Positions 1 to 11,722 of a DNA stretch of 64,000 nucleotides are shown here, one piece after another. The translations under genes were made by a program, and so were the position numbers. Numbering within the stretch: position 1 is the first letter of the stretch; each line of letters begins with the position of its first letter. The stretch comes from Labyrinthula sp. Ha (taxonomy: Eukaryota; Sar; Bigyra; Labyrinthulida; Labyrinthulaceae). A model generated the notes under the pieces. That model worked only from the letters and a program-made list of their open reading frames with translations. It ran no database searches and was not told where the DNA came from. Where the stretch lies: contig JAALGZ010000039.1 in assembly GCA_015227615.1 (NCBI GenBank), positions 248,001 through 312,000 on the forward strand. Direction: 5' to 3'.

Positions 1-1
1 T

Positions 2-337
2 GAAGATGGAGTTTTAAATTTCAATGTGAAAGTTCCTGGCTTTAAAGAGTTGAAAGTTCCAAAGAAACCAGGTGTAAGATTTTCCATGCTCAAGACAGCA
101 TGCAGAGACCTATGTGAAGAAGCTCAACATAGTACAGATGAGGGGTGGCGAAAAGCATATGCAACTGTCATAAAAATGACAGATGCATTGAAACAAAATA
201 CAGATGGTGACTTTTCCGATGTGGATATGTCACTCTCTCAAAATTCTGGATCAACAATCTTATCACCGAGAAAGAGGAAGATGCGAAGAAAAGGTAGTGT
301 AGTTGAAAGTCAAAGTCGCTTGAACTTTAACACTTAA
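2..337 (+). CDS. C-terminal end of an uncharacterised protein, cut by the window edge
   Basis: The frame is open from base 2 to a TAA at 335-337, giving about 111 visible residues; the true start lies outside the window. The protein is charged and ends in a basic stretch (SPRKRKMRRKG) after an acidic serine-rich linker. A basic tail behind a helical segment resembles the C-terminus of MULE/FAR1-type transposases, after their zinc finger. No catalytic or zinc-binding residues are visible here, so this is a guess. Tandem arrays begin a few bases downstream, which would also suit the end of a DNA transposon. It could equally be the tail of an ordinary host gene. Confidence 0.4.
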   Translation, partial: EDGVLNFNVKVPGFKELKVPKKPGVRFSMLKTACRDLCEEAQHSTDEGWRKAYATVIKMTDALKQNTDGDFSDVDMSLSQNSGSTILSPRKRKMRRKGSVVESQSRLNFNT

Positions 338-341
338 GTAG

Positions 342-465
342 GTTTTCCTATATAGTACTCACCTACAACCTTTTCTTCTAGCAACTCCGTTTTCTCTTGC
401 GAAGTTTTCCTATACAGTACTCACTTCACAACAACCTCGATCAACATCTTCATTGTAATTAAGTA
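342..465. repeat. 62-bp tandem duplication (array A)
   Basis: The string gttttcctatatagtactca recurs near-identically 62 bases later (starts 342 and 404). The match is strongest over the first 30 bases of each unit and fades beyond. It lies directly behind the stop codon of the left-edge reading frame. The sequence differs from that of the following 62-bp array. Confidence 0.6.
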
Positions 466-536
466 GAAACCCTTCAAACACTTCTTCGTAAAACCAAATA
501 GAATATATATATGTTATTGAAATCCATGTACCTCAT

Positions 537-698
537 GATCAACCATGGAATTATTTTATGCATCGTGGGATAGTAAATGTGTGTAAGAGCTGCTAGAAGA
601 TCAACCATGGAATTATTTTATGCATCGTGGGATGGTAAATGTGTGTAAGAGCTGCTAAATGATCAACCACGGAATTATTTTATGCATCGTGGGATAGC
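537..698. repeat. 62-bp tandem repeat, about 2.6 copies (array B)
   Basis: Copies start at 537, 599 and 661, exactly 62 bases apart, each opening with gatcaacca[t/c]ggaattat. The first two copies differ at only a few positions. The third is partial and ends around 698. Low divergence points to recent duplication. No coding role is apparent. Confidence 0.9.
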
Positions 699-939
699 TT
701 CTGTATATATCTTGAAGGCCGCTCAATAGATCAGTTTTCAAACTTTTCATCCAACGGCCATATAAAATAAAAACATCCTGATCCCTATGCCCACCCACAA
801 TATACCTTTCCTCTTGAAATCTAAAATAAATTAAAAAAAAAACTCTACCTAAACCCCAAGCAAGGGTTCTGGATCTGGTTTTGCAGATCTGTGTGGGTCT
901 ACGGTTAGCTTTTTACCCAAAGCTAACCCTAGCCCCTGT

Positions 940-1420
940 TATGGTTTTTCTGTATTTGAATCCTGTACTAGAGGTATATCACCTTCCCATGAATCCATAA
1001 CTGTTTCTTTCCTTGTTCACTTGATCGGGGTTTTAGTTTCTTCACTCGTTTCTTTCATATTTTAGAATCCGATTCTTAAATATCTCATTTGTTGAAAAAC
1101 AACTTCAACTTCTTTTTTTATGTTTGAATCCTGAACTATAGATATATCCCCTTCACATATATCCATAATTGTTGGGTTTCTTGTTCACTTCTTCCGTGTT
1201 TCAGTTTCGTTGCTCTTTTCTTTTATATTTTATAATCCGTTTCTGAAATCTTTGAAATCTTCTAAAATAGCTTCAAATTTTTTTTCATGTTTCTATCTTG
1301 TACCATAGGTATATCCGTTTCATACAAATGAATAACTTTTGATTTTCTTGCTCACTGCATTGATATATGAGCTTCTTCAGTCATTTCTTTCAATCTTTCG
1401 ACACTTTAATTTTAATCGTT
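940..1420. repeat. Degenerate tandem repeat, unit about 168 bp, nearly 3 copies
   Basis: Three diverged units can be aligned by eye. Anchors such as tttgaatcctgtact / tttgaatcctgaact / ttctatcttgtacca fall at about 958, 1126 and 1293, followed each time by a 'ggtatatcc' block, a 'ccataact' block and a 'cttgttcact' block. The spacing is 168 then 167 bases. The units are T-rich on the plus strand and much more decayed than the 62-bp arrays beside them, so they are older. Confidence 0.7.
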
Positions 1421-2740
1421 GGTTTTTGATTATTAACTTTGGGAAATTATGTCATTGGTAGTAATGGGAGAGTGGCGTAAATTATGGCAGCGTAGATAAA
1501 AACTCTTCTGTGAAGATGATTTAGCTATTTCTCTTTAACAAACATGTCGGGACATTAGCATTAACTTTCATAATCTGCACGGAAACTCAGCATTGTCATG
1601 TTTTCTTTTTCATTTCCGATTACATTTTTTCTCTGTGGCTCCTGGTTGTTAGTTTGTCAGAGCTCTTATATGATTTTTCTCTTGTTTCCACATGACGAAA
1701 TATTTGGGAGAAGTTAAAGAAAACAATAAGGATGACAACAACATTATTAAATGTTGTTCCAAGTTTACCTACTGAGAGAGAATGGTTCCTGCATCTGAGT
1801 CACGAAAGCAAAGTCACACATGGCGATTCTTTTTTAAGTATTGAGATAGGAAGCCATATGTTTGTTTCATCAAGATTAGGTTTGTTAACTGTGCTAATCT
1901 TTGTGATTTTTTTAATTACTCCATGATCTTTTGAGATGTCTCCCAAAATATATAGACTTACTCCTCCGACATGCTAATACCTGACAACTGCCCTTGTTCC
2001 TTTCTTTCACCATATTTCTTTTTTGAGAAGAAATAGTATTTTGCAAAACTTTTATTTTTGAACTCTATAATGTCATAAACTCACGCTGAAATATTTACTT
2101 AATCCTTTAAAGCAAAATAAATGAAAACCACAGAATAATTTAGACTATATAAATATGTGCCCTAGACCTTAACTCAGCTCAGAGACGCATGATGTATCCT
2201 TCACATTTTCCAAAATGTCCATATTTGAGTTTTAATTTATGAAAGACTCAAATTGTAGACATGAGTGATCGTAGTTGCAAATTTCATTGCAGATTGAAAT
2301 ATTGATTTTGCCCCGGAATAGTTGCTTCTAAATTTAATGATAATTATCTGTCATATTGTAGACTTTCATGAACACACTCTATCGCATTGGAGATGAAGTC
2401 GTATGCATGTTGTGCCATGTCAGATTTAATTTGGTATTAGCATCTAGTATGAGTAAAGTTTTAGCTTTTCCTGGAGAATGTGATGAATTTTTCTGCAAAA
2501 TGCTGTAGAGTTTGGGTTTTAATTACATGTTGTGTCTGTTGCAACATATGTGAGAGGTATAGCTTCAAAGACATGCACTGGAGTTATTGTTTTCTCAATT
2601 TATCTTTTTCTTATTTCAATATGTCGTTTCTTCTTTTTGTGTGAAATAGTTCAGTAAATTTCTTGAAGTCCTGGGTTATTGACTTGGTGGTCCAAAATTT
2701 TCAATTTTATCCCAGTGGGGCATTACCGTGACCCACAAGA
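1421..2740. other. AT-rich intergenic stretch upstream of the QPRT gene
   Basis: I see no supported gene here. A 64-codon reading frame at 1732-1926 has no recognisable motif and is isolated. The QPRT promoter must lie in the last few hundred bases, but I cannot point to a core element. Confidence 0.5.
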
Positions 2741-3637
2741 ATGTCCAAAGAAGCAATAGATTTTTCCAACCTCCTTCCAAGTGCTACAAGGCTTGAAACG
2801 ATTATCCAGTCATACCTGGACGCAGATATTCCTTCCTTTGATGTCGGAGGCTTCGTTGTAGGAAATGAAGTTCAAACAGCTCACCTTCTATGTAAAAGCC
2901 CGGGAGTCGTTTCTGGAATTCCCTTCGCTAAAACTGTTTTCAATCTCCTTAAGTTAGAACAAGACTGGAAAATCACTGATGGGTTCATTTGCTCTAAAGA
3001 GCAAGCCATCCAGAAACATGTGTGTTGCATAGTAAAGGGACCTGTTCGAAATATCTTACAAGCTGAAAGAACGGCATTGAACATACTTTCAAGAGCAAGC
3101 GGCGTCGCCACAGGTGCAAGAAAAGTAAAAGAACTAGTCCTCAGTTCGAACCCGGACTGGACAGGTACTGTAGCAGGAACAAGAAAAACAACCCCTGGTT
3201 TTGGCTTGATCGAAAAATATTCTCTCCTTGTTGGAGGAGTTGCTACTCATAGATTAGAACTCACTCAAATGACAATGCTGAAGGATAATCACGTCTGGAG
3301 TTGTAAATCTATCGAAAAAGCAGTTAAAAAAGCTAAATTAGCAACTGGATTTAGCTCAAAGGTTGAAGTGGAGTGTAGAAATTTGGATGAAGCTGTCGAA
3401 GCGTGTGAATCAGGGGCAGATATTGTGATGCTTGATAACTACAGTGGAAAAGAGTTGATAAAAGATGCAAAGAAGTTGAAAGAAAAATTTCCTTATGTTG
3501 TTGTTGAAGCGAGTGGAGGAATCACTGAAGAAACAATTGGAGAATACTTGGACGATTCCGTGGATGTAATTAGCATGGGAAAACTCACACAAGGTTATTC
3601 TTGCCTAGATTTTTCACTTAAAGTACAAAAAAACTAA
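2741..3637 (+). CDS. QPRT: Nicotinate-nucleotide pyrophosphorylase (quinolinate phosphoribosyltransferase)
   Basis: This enzyme converts quinolinate and PRPP to nicotinate mononucleotide, CO2 and PPi, the entry step of de novo NAD synthesis. The 298-residue intronless frame matches the family's usual length (just under 300). Visible hallmarks: ERTALNILSRASGVAT at 109-124, AGTRKTTPGFGLIEKY at 145-160, the H170-R171 pair in GGVATHRLE, MLKDNH at 179-184, VEVE at 208-211, VMLDN at 229-233 and EASGGI at 256-261. The order is standard: N-terminal sandwich domain, then an alpha/beta barrel. The ATG at 2741 gives a start at the expected place, and no earlier ATG is needed. No targeting peptide is evident, so it is probably cytosolic. 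It is tail-to-tail with the VTT-domain gene, 43 bases between stops. Nothing looks broken. Confidence 0.96.
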   Translation: MSKEAIDFSNLLPSATRLETIIQSYLDADIPSFDVGGFVVGNEVQTAHLLCKSPGVVSGIPFAKTVFNLLKLEQDWKITDGFICSKEQAIQKHVCCIVKGPVRNILQAERTALNILSRASGVATGARKVKELVLSSNPDWTGTVAGTRKTTPGFGLIEKYSLLVGGVATHRLELTQMTMLKDNHVWSCKSIEKAVKKAKLATGFSSKVEVECRNLDEAVEACESGADIVMLDNYSGKELIKDAKKLKEKFPYVVVEASGGITEETIGEYLDDSVDVISMGKLTQGYSCLDFSLKVQKN

Positions 3638-3680
3638 ACAGTCAACACTTTTATAACAAAGTTTATATTCTTCTATCACT

Positions 3681-4553
3681 CTATAACATATTTTCTGGAT
3701 CTTTTATTGAAATTGACGATTCTTCTCTTTCTTCAGGTGGTTTTTTATTTAACTTTTTCCAAATAATCCGTCCATAGAGTGAAAAAAGAAACAAAAAACC
3801 CAAAGTAATAACCAAACTTAAATACGTTTGTATTAATCTTGTTCTTTCTTCTTCATCTTCAAGCTTTTTAACTTCTTCATCAACTTCATCAGTTGAATTT
3901 TCTCCATCGTCTCTAGCGTCTTCTAATTCCCGCAATAAAATCCCTAAATTAATATTCAATGGACCTTCTAGAAAAACTCCAAGAACCAAAGTAACATAAA
4001 AATCAAGAAAAGAAACATCAGTAAGTGCTAATAATGTTGTGACTATTCCAAATGGAAGTGGACTCTGCCTTGAAAAGATCATAACAGGATAGGTTTCCCT
4101 CTTTTTGCCGGAGGTAAGTCTATTAAGATTTTCTTGAAGGATCTTTTCTTTCTCTGGATTCAAAACTTTATTTTCAACACATGAGCATTTAGATCTAAAC
4201 TTTCGCACTGAGAAGAAAGCAAGAGTTGAACCAATTTGAGCTCCAATCTGTAAAATGATGAGACCTCTCCATGCATAAATGAACCCCAAAGCAATTTCTA
4301 CAATCGAGTATCCCCATCCATATGGTTGAGAGACGAGTATGAGAAGAAGAAAAAACACAGTGTATCCTAAAATAAGCTCTTCTTCGGCAAAATCAGTCAA
4401 TTCAGCAATAAACCCTAGTGTAACAAGAAGCGCAACTGCGCCGATGAGAATTACGTAGAGGAATAGGAGCAAAATATTTCTTTTTGTGAAATATGAACTA
4501 ATTATTGAAAGACATGATGGATGGGTTTCTTGTTTTGAGGGTACATTTTGCAT
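3681..4553 (-). CDS. VTT-domain (SNARE-associated / TMEM64-like) multi-pass membrane protein
   Basis: This is a 290-residue membrane protein. Hydrophobic segments lie at about 27-50, 62-76, 82-118, 166-205 and 244-262. The central part follows the VTT/DedA pattern: G(W)GYSIVEIALGFIYAWRG at 79-97, an IGS turn at 107-109, a basic loop with VRKFR at 116-120, then RQSPLPFG at 162-169 and a glycine-rich final helix. Relatives (TMEM64, Tvp38, TMEM41B) act in Golgi/ER membranes, and some are lipid scramblases; that role is inferred from the family. A very acidic loop (about 209-238) before the last helix is unusual. The tail is cytosolic-type, with basic KKLNKK followed by an acidic end. The ATG at 4553 is the first in frame. 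Confidence 0.75.
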   Translation of the reverse strand: MQNVPSKQETHPSCLSIISSYFTKRNILLLFLYVILIGAVALLVTLGFIAELTDFAEEELILGYTVFFLLLILVSQPYGWGYSIVEIALGFIYAWRGLIILQIGAQIGSTLAFFSVRKFRSKCSCVENKVLNPEKEKILQENLNRLTSGKKRETYPVMIFSRQSPLPFGIVTTLLALTDVSFLDFYVTLVLGVFLEGPLNINLGILLRELEDARDDGENSTDEVDEEVKKLEDEEERTRLIQTYLSLVITLGFLFLFSLYGRIIWKKLNKKPPEEREESSISIKDPENML

Positions 4554-4879
4554 TTATTTGCGTATGGGTGTTTTTTTTTGGTCTTTCAGAAGACTTCTTA
4601 AAAGAGGTTTCTTCGTATATGAAAGTGATGACGTGGTATTTGTTACCGTAGGTTTCAGTTATAACATAACCAAACTAATAGCTTTATTGGTAGCTATTAT
4701 ATAAGAATATAATGAAATAACAAACTTCTCGGGGTTCTCATTAACTAATAATAATGGAGATGATGCAAAGAAAGTTATCATTATAAAAATATTTAAACAT
4801 AAGGCTATGAAACTAAATTTATTTAGTTTTTAATCAGCTAAAGGTGTTTGGTATTTTGGGAATTGCTAAGTGTTGCGCT

Positions 4880-6300
4880 ATGAAAGTTCTTAATAGGTAA
4901 AGTCTGCTTGGTTCTAACATACATTTCTTGTTTTCCCCTCAAAAAATATTCGTGTTCTGTCAAGCAACATAAATTCACTGCCATTCTTCTTCATGACTTT
5001 GAAATTTGTCCATCATAAAGCCAACCATGCAAACAACTTTTCTTATCTTCACATCCTCCAATATACAATACCTAATTATTCTCTGCTCTTCTATATTCTT
5101 TATATCTTACTAAATTTACTATCCATCTTTGACGATTTTCTAGAGATACGTTTCTCATAAATAGTTTGGCTAAGACATCAGCATCATTAGCTTTTGTGTT
5201 AGTAATATGCTCTACTGTTCATCTTTCCTACTCTAACAGTTGATTTGAAAAATAACCTTCTGTTTCAAGTTGCTTGATTCCTGAGTAACTATCTTTGATA
5301 TCCATCTTTCTGCACGCTGCTGCACAGTCTAACTTGATCAAAAACTTTGTTTAGTTTCATAGCTATAAAACTCAATTCTATTTAAGGCCATTTTACTTCA
5401 TTCATTATGTTTGAAAAAGCTAAAATTCTAGGCTCTGTGGAGAAATATGTCGCCATATTTTATTCTTTGTTCTGTATAGTGGGAGTGGATTATTCAATTT
5501 CAGTATTTATCCTGTCATCGAACACCTTACTTCTAGTGATACATGAAACGCACCATTGTATACTGCTGTATTGAGAGTTGCCACTCCCTTTCTGTATTTT
5601 TGTCTAAAGTTTTCGTGCTTACTAAATACCCTACCACATTCTTTGCAGCCTTAACTTTTCCTGCGTTCAGTTGTCTGTAACATTGTACTAACATATTTAT
5701 TTGAATTCAACAGCTAAATAACAGACTCTACATATGAACGTTGGTGATCCAACAGTCCATTGAAATTTATTTTTGGGTTTCAAGTGCCTGTTCTCTTCTA
5801 GTTCTGTACATTTACACATTTAACAGATGTGATACTACATTTACATAATCTTCTTTAAATTGAAAAGTCTCTATTAATTTCGTAACATAGCTTTCTGCAG
5901 CTACGAAAACATTAGAGTAACTTTCATTTATTTCTAAGCCAACATAGTTGCATATTTGTACTATGACTCTTACGTCAAAAAACGCTTTCGACCTTTCAAA
6001 TATCCAGTATAATTGTTTTTATTGCTCAACAGAAACAGCATATCGTCAACATTAAACAGCACCAAGATATTTCTTTGTCTATGAGCGAAAGTTGTGTTTT
6101 CTTTTATGTTCACTTCAAAGTATAGATTTATTAATTTATTTATTATCTACTTACACGAACAAACTCGTAACTATATTGTTTCATTTAAAGCCCTCAAAGA
6201 TTTCCTCGCTTCTTATGGATGTATATCTCTAAGTTTCAGGGGCTTCTTATACTACTACACTGTGCAAAAGTTCAATTTAATTTAGTTTGTGTATGCAATT
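4880..6300 (-). mobile_element. Ty1/copia retrotransposon fossil, 3' half of pol
   Basis: Reading the minus strand from 6300 down to about 4900 gives, in the proper order for Ty1/copia pol, a reverse-transcriptase box of the form FNVDDMLFL (YVDD family, near 6030), then an RNase H 'STE' region near 5450 (YFSTEPRILAFSNIMNE), then a tail resembling the copia end of RNase H near 5200. The region is heavily broken (many breaks) and no LTR can be made out. It is an old, non-functional remnant. Boundaries are approximate. Confidence 0.6.
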
Positions 6301-6929
6301 AAATCTATTTAAAAATACTTTCACTTGCATCTTCGGTTTTATTTATTTAGAAACAAAATTTGAATTATCTGAAAGCTAGTTCAGTATACCTAGCCGTGCA
6401 AGAACGTGAAAAAAATAAATACCAAGTGTAGAACAGCATAGTTTCATTCAGCGAGTTGAACAAATATTTAAAGGAAACCTGTTGAGATAGATTTAACACC
6501 TCGTCTTCTTAACATAATAGTTACTTTGATGAACACATTGCCAAAATATACTTAAATCAATTTTATATTTTTGAGGGCAAGAACGAGGATAAATATACGA
6601 ATAAACTAAAGTCTCGCAATGTTATTATTGAACTTCAAGCTCTTTTCTTGCAGGTATCTATGGGTCATAAATATAAACTTGAAAAAAAATCTTTTTATAT
6701 GCTATCCGTATCCTTGAATCAGATTCCGCTATTGATATTGTTGCTCTGGTGCTAACTTCAGACCTTATTATTAGTTCCGTTTTAACGAATCATAACTGGC
6801 TTGCTAAATCTATTGCCATAGGCTTTATACCACTTTTCTGGCTTCGATTTGTTTTATTTAGAAAGGAGTCTTAGATATTGAACCGTTTTTTGCGAGCAGG
6901 GTTGTAGCTAAATTAAATAAGCTGTATGC

Positions 6930-7216
6930 TGTGGTATTATGTTGGTAGTTGTTTAGTTTATGAGAAAGGGCTTCGTTAGGTTGGTGTTTGAGGGTAACAG
7001 TTTTAGTTTTATGTGAAGGGCTTTGTTATGATTGTTACTTAAAGGATGGTATGTCAGAAGTCTAAGTTATGAAGGTACCAAAAGCGGAAGCAAAAGCAAA
7101 AAGCAAAAGAAAAAGAGAAAAAAAAAATAATATAAATATCGTTTCAAACCCTATGTAACTTGGTTAAAAATTAAATTTTTGAGTTCTGGGTATACTTACC
7201 ATTGAATAAGACATAA
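6930..7216 (+). repeat. 5' LTR of the Ty3-type element
   Basis: 287 bp, starting TGTGGTATTATG and ending GAATAAGACATAA. It matches 11436-11722 with roughly half a dozen substitutions and a one- or two-base indel. It carries a purine-rich stretch near 7080-7128. It lies a few hundred bases beyond the older copia fossil. Confidence 0.93.
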
Positions 7217-10200
7217 GAACTTCATTTTTACTTTATGATAAGTACAAGATGATCGAAAAGGAAACAATAAATTTTAAAAGATAAAGGCAGCATGGACCAA
7301 GAGAACTTATTAAGACAAATTAGATACTTGCAAGAGAAACTCAACGAACTTCAAGTTCAGTAAAGAGAAGCCAATGTGCAACATAATGAGTCAGTTACGA
7401 GAAAAAAGGAGTCTGGAAAAGAGTTCAACAAGTGTCCACGAACACATTTTCCTAAAATCAGCGAGAAGGAAATTTTAGGAGGAGACACTGCATGAATAAT
7501 GGTTTTCTTAACGCGAGAAGCAGAACGAATTCCAGGTCGCTATGACCCAGAAGAAGTTTTGCTAGAATTAAAGAAAGTAATACCTTGGAGCATCTTGAGA
7601 TCATTGGATCCTTGGAACAGCTTGACTCTTACTGAGTTTCTTTCATCCATTGATAAAAGATACAACTCCTTGGAGGAGTTAAATATTGCAAAATCAAAGA
7701 TAACATCCTTCAAACTTGATCCTGCTTTATCCAGAACGGAAAATATCTGTAACTTCGTTAACTTAGTAAATCTATTCAATTTAAAGTATCAGGACGGGGT
7801 GATAAGTGGGGAGGGAAAACTTGGTTTAAAGATCGTGCTTTAGATCATGTTACGCTAAATTTAAGCTTGGAAAAGACATTTGTTGGAAAGCTGATCGATG
7901 TGTGGAAGTCGAAAACTCCTATTAGCAATCCAGAAGAATGGCTATAGAGATGATGAGATGTTGTGCAAGCGAAGCTGAAGAAAGTTTTCGATTTTTGTAT
8001 GAAGATGATCATAAAAAGGTTTTTTTTGATACAGAAAACTTCAAATGGCGCAAATTCTTCACCTGCCAGTTACTCTGGAGTGCCAGCTTGTTTCAAATGT
8101 GATGGTGCTATGAGGAAGAGTCCTGAAGGGCTCTGGATATGCGACTGTAATAATCTTCCAGCTCGCGGTGTTTGTTTTGGACCACACCTCACCAAGTTTC
8201 TTGAACAAGTATTTTCTTCAATTATGAGAAGTCAGCGCAGATTAGGGTTGAAATTGCACGGTAATGTCCCCTCCTCAGAACAAGATTCTGGTGGCACTAC
8301 ACAAGGTACTACCGGTAACAAGCTGGTAAGCTTTGCTTTGAGTACTGTGGAGAATTCGATTAGAGATTTTAACGATAAAACGGGAGATAACGTTATTAGA
8401 ACTGAGATAGATACGGGGGACCGAAGTGTCAGTTATTTCTAGTAATTTATATAAGGTATTACCAGAAAGTTGGAAAAACAATAAGAATGAAGGTTATAAA
8501 CTGCGTGGTGTCAATAGCAGCAATTTAAAAATAGAAGGAGGGATACCAGTTCTCATGGAGATAGGAAATCATGTGTTTCACTCGAGGGCCGTCATCATAG
8601 CGAATTTTTCTGCTTCGCTTATAGTAGGTATGGGCGTTTTAAAATAAGCCATAGTAGACAATAAGCAAAACATGATTACATTTGAAAAAGAAACGTTGGA
8701 TATGGAAGCTATTGTATTGTATCAAGAAATGTGTATATATCTTCGGTGCAGCATAAAACAGTTTATTTGATACAAAATGAAAGACGTTTACAAGAAGGTT
8801 ACATAAAAAAAAAAGTGAAATTGAGAAGATACTACTATAATTAAGACAAGAAGTGGAAAATATCTCAGAAATAAAATTAAAAGGAGCCAGCACTCAAAAG
8901 GAAAAAGATATGATTTTACGAGAGAAATAAAATACGGGAAAGATCTTAAACAGCCAAGAAATGTTATTCTCAGAATGTTTTAAATGAGGAAAGCTAAACA
9001 TCAATAAGGTCCAATTTTAATTCAAAAGAGGAGTGGATGTAAGTACGCAAAGGGTCATGCCCTTGCGTCCTCTAGCACATGCTGAAATCGAAGTTGTAAG
9101 TAACTGGATAAAAGACGCCTTGGAAAAAGAAACCATAGAGCCGTCCGCCTCGACTTGGCGAGACACGATTTTCCCCGTCAAGAAACCGGAGACAATTGAC
9201 GCTCAAGGTAAGATTAAGAAGAACTGGAGGATAGTTACCCCATTTCTTCAATTGAATAAACTTTTGGACCAAGGAGTTAACCCTCTTCCAAGAGAAGAAG
9301 ATATCCGCTTAGCTGTTCATATAGCGGATCACCTCAGCACTATTGACCTTAGGGAAAACTTTTTCCAAATACCCTTGAAAGAACATAGCAGATCATTTAC
9401 TGCGTTTTCGTCTAGTACAGGAAGACTGTTTCAATACATAGCTTTACCCATGGGATGCTGTATTTCAGCTTCTACACTGCAGGGAGTATTAAAGAAAATA
9501 CTTAAAGAGAAATATACGCAAACGGTAGTCGTTTATGCAGATGATATACAAATTTTTACAAGTGGTGATATTCAAAAACATTTGAAGTAAGTTATTGAGT
9601 TACTAGATATCCTGACATACGCCAATGCAAAAGTGAAATTAGCGAAAGTGCAAATTGGCTTGAAAGAGATGAAGTTCCTGGGAAGACTAGTAAGTCGAGA
9701 CGGTTGGAGAATTGGTGAAAGCTACATTGAGAAAGTTAACAAAATAAGCGTGCCCATAGATAAGAAAAGCCTTCGTTCATTTATTGGAGTCGTCAACTGG
9801 CAAAGAAGATATATAAAAAAACTTTTCGAACAAAATAAAACCTTTAACGGATTTGTTAAAGGACGGGATGATGGTAAAAGAAAATTGGAATACAGAGGCC
9901 CAGGAAACCTTCGAGTTCATGAAAAAAGAGCTAACCAAAGCCCCAGTATTGAAACATCCAAACTTCGATCATCCCTTCATAGTATATTCTTATGCTTCAA
10001 AATTCGGTATTGGGGGGGGCATTAGTACAAGAATATGATAAAAGGGTGTACATCATATCTTATTTCAGTAAAAAATTCAAGGAAAAAATTGAAAAAGGTA
10101 TACCAGAAAAGGAGAAGGTTGCTTTAGTTAAATCCTTAGAATATTTCCACATTTATATATTTGCCAAAAAAGTTGAAGTGAGAGGTGACCAGGTAAGCCT

Positions 10201-11435
10201 AAAATGACTTGCTGAAGTCCAACATCCTCACAGATATTCTAATTATGCGCTTAGATTGGCTCTATATCAAATTGAAGTGAAAGTTATCCCATGAGAAAAG
10301 AATAAGATTGAGTGCTTCAGTAGATATATACTGTTTCTGAGAGGAAGTATCCAGGATGGTTTAATTAAAGACACCTTTTATAAAGAATATAAGGAAAACA
10401 TGGATAAAGAGTTTGTCGTGTTTGGTCGTTCCAGTTACAAGATAAGTGATTTTAAAGAAGAAAATAACACTCTGTATTACAAAGAAAGATTGGTAGTTCC
10501 AAAAGAAAACACAGCCACTCTATTTAGGAAGGTTCATGAGGAAGATATAAGAACCAACCACTTAGCTGTGGATAGAACGAGCCAAATTATTAAGAAGCTG
10601 TATTTCTGGTCCGGATTGCAACGCGACGTATGCAGTTTTATAAAAGAATACACTGTTTATAGAAGAGAAAATAAATTTACAAAGCCGGTGGAGAAGAGTG
10701 GGAGATGAAGAAAGGTAGAAGTGCCGAATGAATCTGTGTCCCTAGATATTTATAGTTCTGGAAGTCTCAGGAGTGTGCGAGGGTTTTCGGCGATACCTTC
10801 TATTTTCTACAATTTCACAGGATTTAGTATGTTCTCTCTGATAAAAAGGAGATATGCCGCGGAATTAATAAATATCTTCGAGAAAAAATAATGTTTAAGA
10901 TATGAATACCCTTTAATTGTACACTCCGACAATGAATTTAGAGCTGAAATCATATACGATTGTAAGGGAAGATACGACGTGGAACAAAGCTTTACGGGAA
11001 TATATACTCCCTGGCAGAATGGAATTGTGGAAAGAGCACATCGTTTTTTAACCGAACAGCTGAATGTTTTTAGAGACATGGTCAACAAAGACTAGGTGGA
11101 GTTAATCCCCTATATTAGTTATAAGCTGGATATTGGAAAGAAGATGAATAACAAGTTATCTCCGCTGGAACAGTTTGATTCGGACACTCTATTCGCCGCA
11201 CTCCAAAACTGGATTTTTAAAAGGAAGAAAAGTTGAAGGATCTAGAAATAGAGACATAGTATTTCAAGTAGCGTCAAACACCACGAAGTTTACTGAGAAG
11301 AGAGGTCCCTATAGAGTGATTAAGAAATTAGGAACAAATTCTTATATAGTGGACATGGACAGAAGAGAGGCTCAGGTGGCAAGGCAGAATCTAGATGAAA
11401 CCTATGCAGGAGCATAGGGTGTTTTCGGGGGATTT

Positions 11436-11722
11436 TGTGGTATTATGTTGGTAGTCGTTTAGTTTATGAGAAAGGGCTTCGTTAGGTTGGTGTTTGAGGG
11501 TAACAGTTTTGGTTTTATGTGAAGGGCTTTGTTATGATTGTTACTTAAAGGATGGTATGTCAGAAGTCTAAGTTATGAAGGTACCAAAAGCGGAAGCAAA
11601 AGCAAAAAGCAAAAGAAAAAGAGAAAAAAAGAAATAATATAAATATCGTTTCAAACCCTATATAACTTGGTTAAAAATTAAGTTTTGAGTTCTGGGTATA
11701 CCTACCATTGAATAAGACATAA
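11436..11722 (+). repeat. 3' LTR of the Ty3-type element
   Basis: 287 bp, nearly identical to the 5' LTR. It follows the end of the integrase C-terminal region directly, with a G-rich run (gttttcgggggatttt) just before it that could be the polypurine tract. Confidence 0.93.

Larger units (their letters stand above)
6930..11722 (+). mobile_element. Ty3/gypsy-type LTR retrotransposon, near full length but broken
   Basis: This element of about 4.8 kb is bounded by two 287-bp direct LTRs. Internal parts appear in the Ty3 order. Gag-like sequence lies at about 7290-8440, with a small Cys-containing stretch near 8090. Reverse transcriptase is at about 9030-9590, with a YADD box near 9538 and IALPMG near 9450. 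RNase H is at about 9850-10200. Integrase runs from the zinc-binding-like N-terminal part near 10530 through a core with HSDNEF and TPWQNGIVER near 10920-11040. A C-terminal KRGPYRVIKKLG module sits near 11300. Integrase after RNase H places it in Ty3/gypsy. Coding is broken, on the order of ten breaks. LTR divergence of about 2% suggests a moderately recent insertion. No clear target-site duplication was seen. Confidence 0.9.

Noticed and set aside
890-940. ctaaccctagcccc, reminiscent of telomere repeats
   Set aside because: Only one such unit; telomeric DNA would show an array.
1732-1926. 64-codon frame with a hydrophobic tail
   Set aside because: No family motif, no neighbour support, and length within chance expectation in this region.
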